64,000 nucleotides of DNA from Torreya grandis (taxonomy: Eukaryota; Streptophyta; Pinopsida; Cupressales; Taxaceae). Location: contig JARHVA010004901.1 in NCBI GenBank assembly GCA_037957365.1, forward strand, positions 977,501 through 1,041,500, read 5' to 3'. This document shows, one piece after another, positions 63,279 through 64,000 of the stretch. Numbering within the stretch: position 1 is the stretch's first letter; each line of letters opens with the position of its first letter. The notes under the pieces were generated by a model. It ran no database searches. It was not told where the DNA came from and worked only from the letters and a program-made list of their open reading frames with translations. The translations under genes were made by a program, and so were the position numbers.

Positions 63279-64000
63279 TCAAAAAAGCAAGGTAATAGCA
63301 AGGCAAAACACTTAAGGAAGTGTGTAAAGGAAAAACATAAGTAACCAACATAAACATGTCATACTGGCCCATGGATTAAATGTGTTAGCAAAAAAAGTGT
63401 CAAGTACATAGTATATCAAGTACCCTATGTAATTTACAATAATGGATAATAAGCATGTGTAAGTACATATGTAAGATCAAGCATGAAAGTGTAGAGTGAT
63501 CATCAAATCATATAACCTGTGTATATCAAGATTGAAGAATATGGGTGCCCCAATGTCCTAGTGACATGTGTAGAAAGAATGCCCAACACCATAAGTGTAT
63601 CGCGTATTTGTGTATGTGTATGTAGGAGTAAATGATATGTTATTACTCATCATGAAACTAACACATATATGCCAAGGAGATAATAAAACATGTAGGTGCT
63701 GAAAGTGTATTTGGATTTTTGAATGCTTTTTGATTATTTTTTAGTATTTTTAAAATTTTAAGAGTGCCAAATCGAGGAAGTCATCATCATCATCATCTAA
63801 AGGTGTGAGATCATTTGTAATTTTTTTTAGTATCCAACTTGGCTTGATATTCATATAGACACTTTTGTCCAGGCTTTAATGTGAAATGCGATTTTGGTTT
63901 AGTATCCATATGGTTGTGGTCACCACATGTGTATCACAAGTAACAGGTAACTAAATATATATGCAAGATTCTAGAATCAATGGAGAGTATAGTAGTTCAT

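Larger units (their letters stand above)
60226..64000 (-). mobile_element. Element B: relative of element A, runs off the right edge
   Basis: The 3' LTR (60226-61497), polypurine tract, stem-loop and about 2.5 kb of 3' region parallel element A without interruption. The possible left target duplication is CCATG (60221-60225); its partner is outside the window. It shows A's sequence across the site where element C inserted, and so serves as an empty-site reference. Confidence 0.8.
61546..64000 (-). other. Element B non-coding 3' region
   Basis: It parallels 2459-3631 plus 17899-18440 of element A. It holds a GA microsatellite (61864-61928; element A has only a short GA run at the matching place, about 2770), the tandem dyad array (62362-62832), a CCCCTTTGAGGTGAGGG segment (62849), and the RRCAT dyads (63143-63278). 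After about 63540 the match to A is lost. 63540-64000 is AT-rich with a short ATC run (63782-63799) and no coding potential that I can see. Confidence 0.6.

Overview
This window looks like plant nuclear intergenic DNA from a species with a large, repeat-rich genome. It is strongly AT-rich and CpG-poor. I found no host gene, tRNA or rRNA. Everything I recognise is LTR-retrotransposon sequence of plant Ty3/gypsy (mostly Tat-like) and Ty1/copia type, all of it broken by stops and frameshifts. Many stops are TAG where the family has CAG (Gln) or TGG (Trp), as expected from long decay of methylated cytosine. A gymnosperm or a large-genome monocot would fit, but the sequence does not settle the species.

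The layout is a set of nested insertions that can be untangled by LTR pairing and target-site duplications (TSDs). Host H is a decayed minus-strand coding sequence, kept at 1-1092 and 60073-60225. Into H went two related minus-strand Tat-like elements: A (1093-60072, about 6.6 kb once later insertions are removed) and B (60226 to beyond the right edge). A was then hit by four elements: C, a plus-strand gypsy (3632-17893, TSD CACAT/CACAC); D, minus (18863-26644, TSD CCAGC/CCAAC); E, minus (29042-44368, TSD CCTAC/CCTAT); and F, a plus-strand copia (44812-59791, TSD ACATT on both sides). F was split by G, a plus-strand element with 2.9-kb LTRs that carries only gag (46747-56597, TSD TAATG on both sides). 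With its three insertions removed, A's 5' LTR measures 1317 bp against 1318 bp for its 3' LTR, which supports the reconstruction. E also contains an unidentified block of about 5.1 kb (about 33975-39115).

C keeps gag, protease, RT, RNase H, integrase and an extra sense-strand ORF region before its 3' LTR. E keeps protease, a G-patch-like segment, RT, two RNase H domains and integrase. D keeps LTRs and a gag/protease remnant but no RT or integrase. A keeps LTRs and a gag end only. F keeps gag, protease, integrase, RT and RNase H remnants. D, A and G therefore look non-autonomous.

The least expected signal is in the non-coding 3' regions of A, B, D and E. They carry arrays of 16-nt dyads of the form RRCAT-N6-ATGYY whose two arms change together (GACAT/ATGTC, GGCAT/ATGCC, AACAT/ATGTT, AGCAT/ATGCT). 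A and B also carry a tandem array of units about 53-74 bp apart centred on a 15-nt dyad, again with several different self-complementary stems. A third small stem-loop lies beside the polypurine tract in A and B. All boundaries come from reading by eye without alignment software; domain limits are good to some tens of bases.
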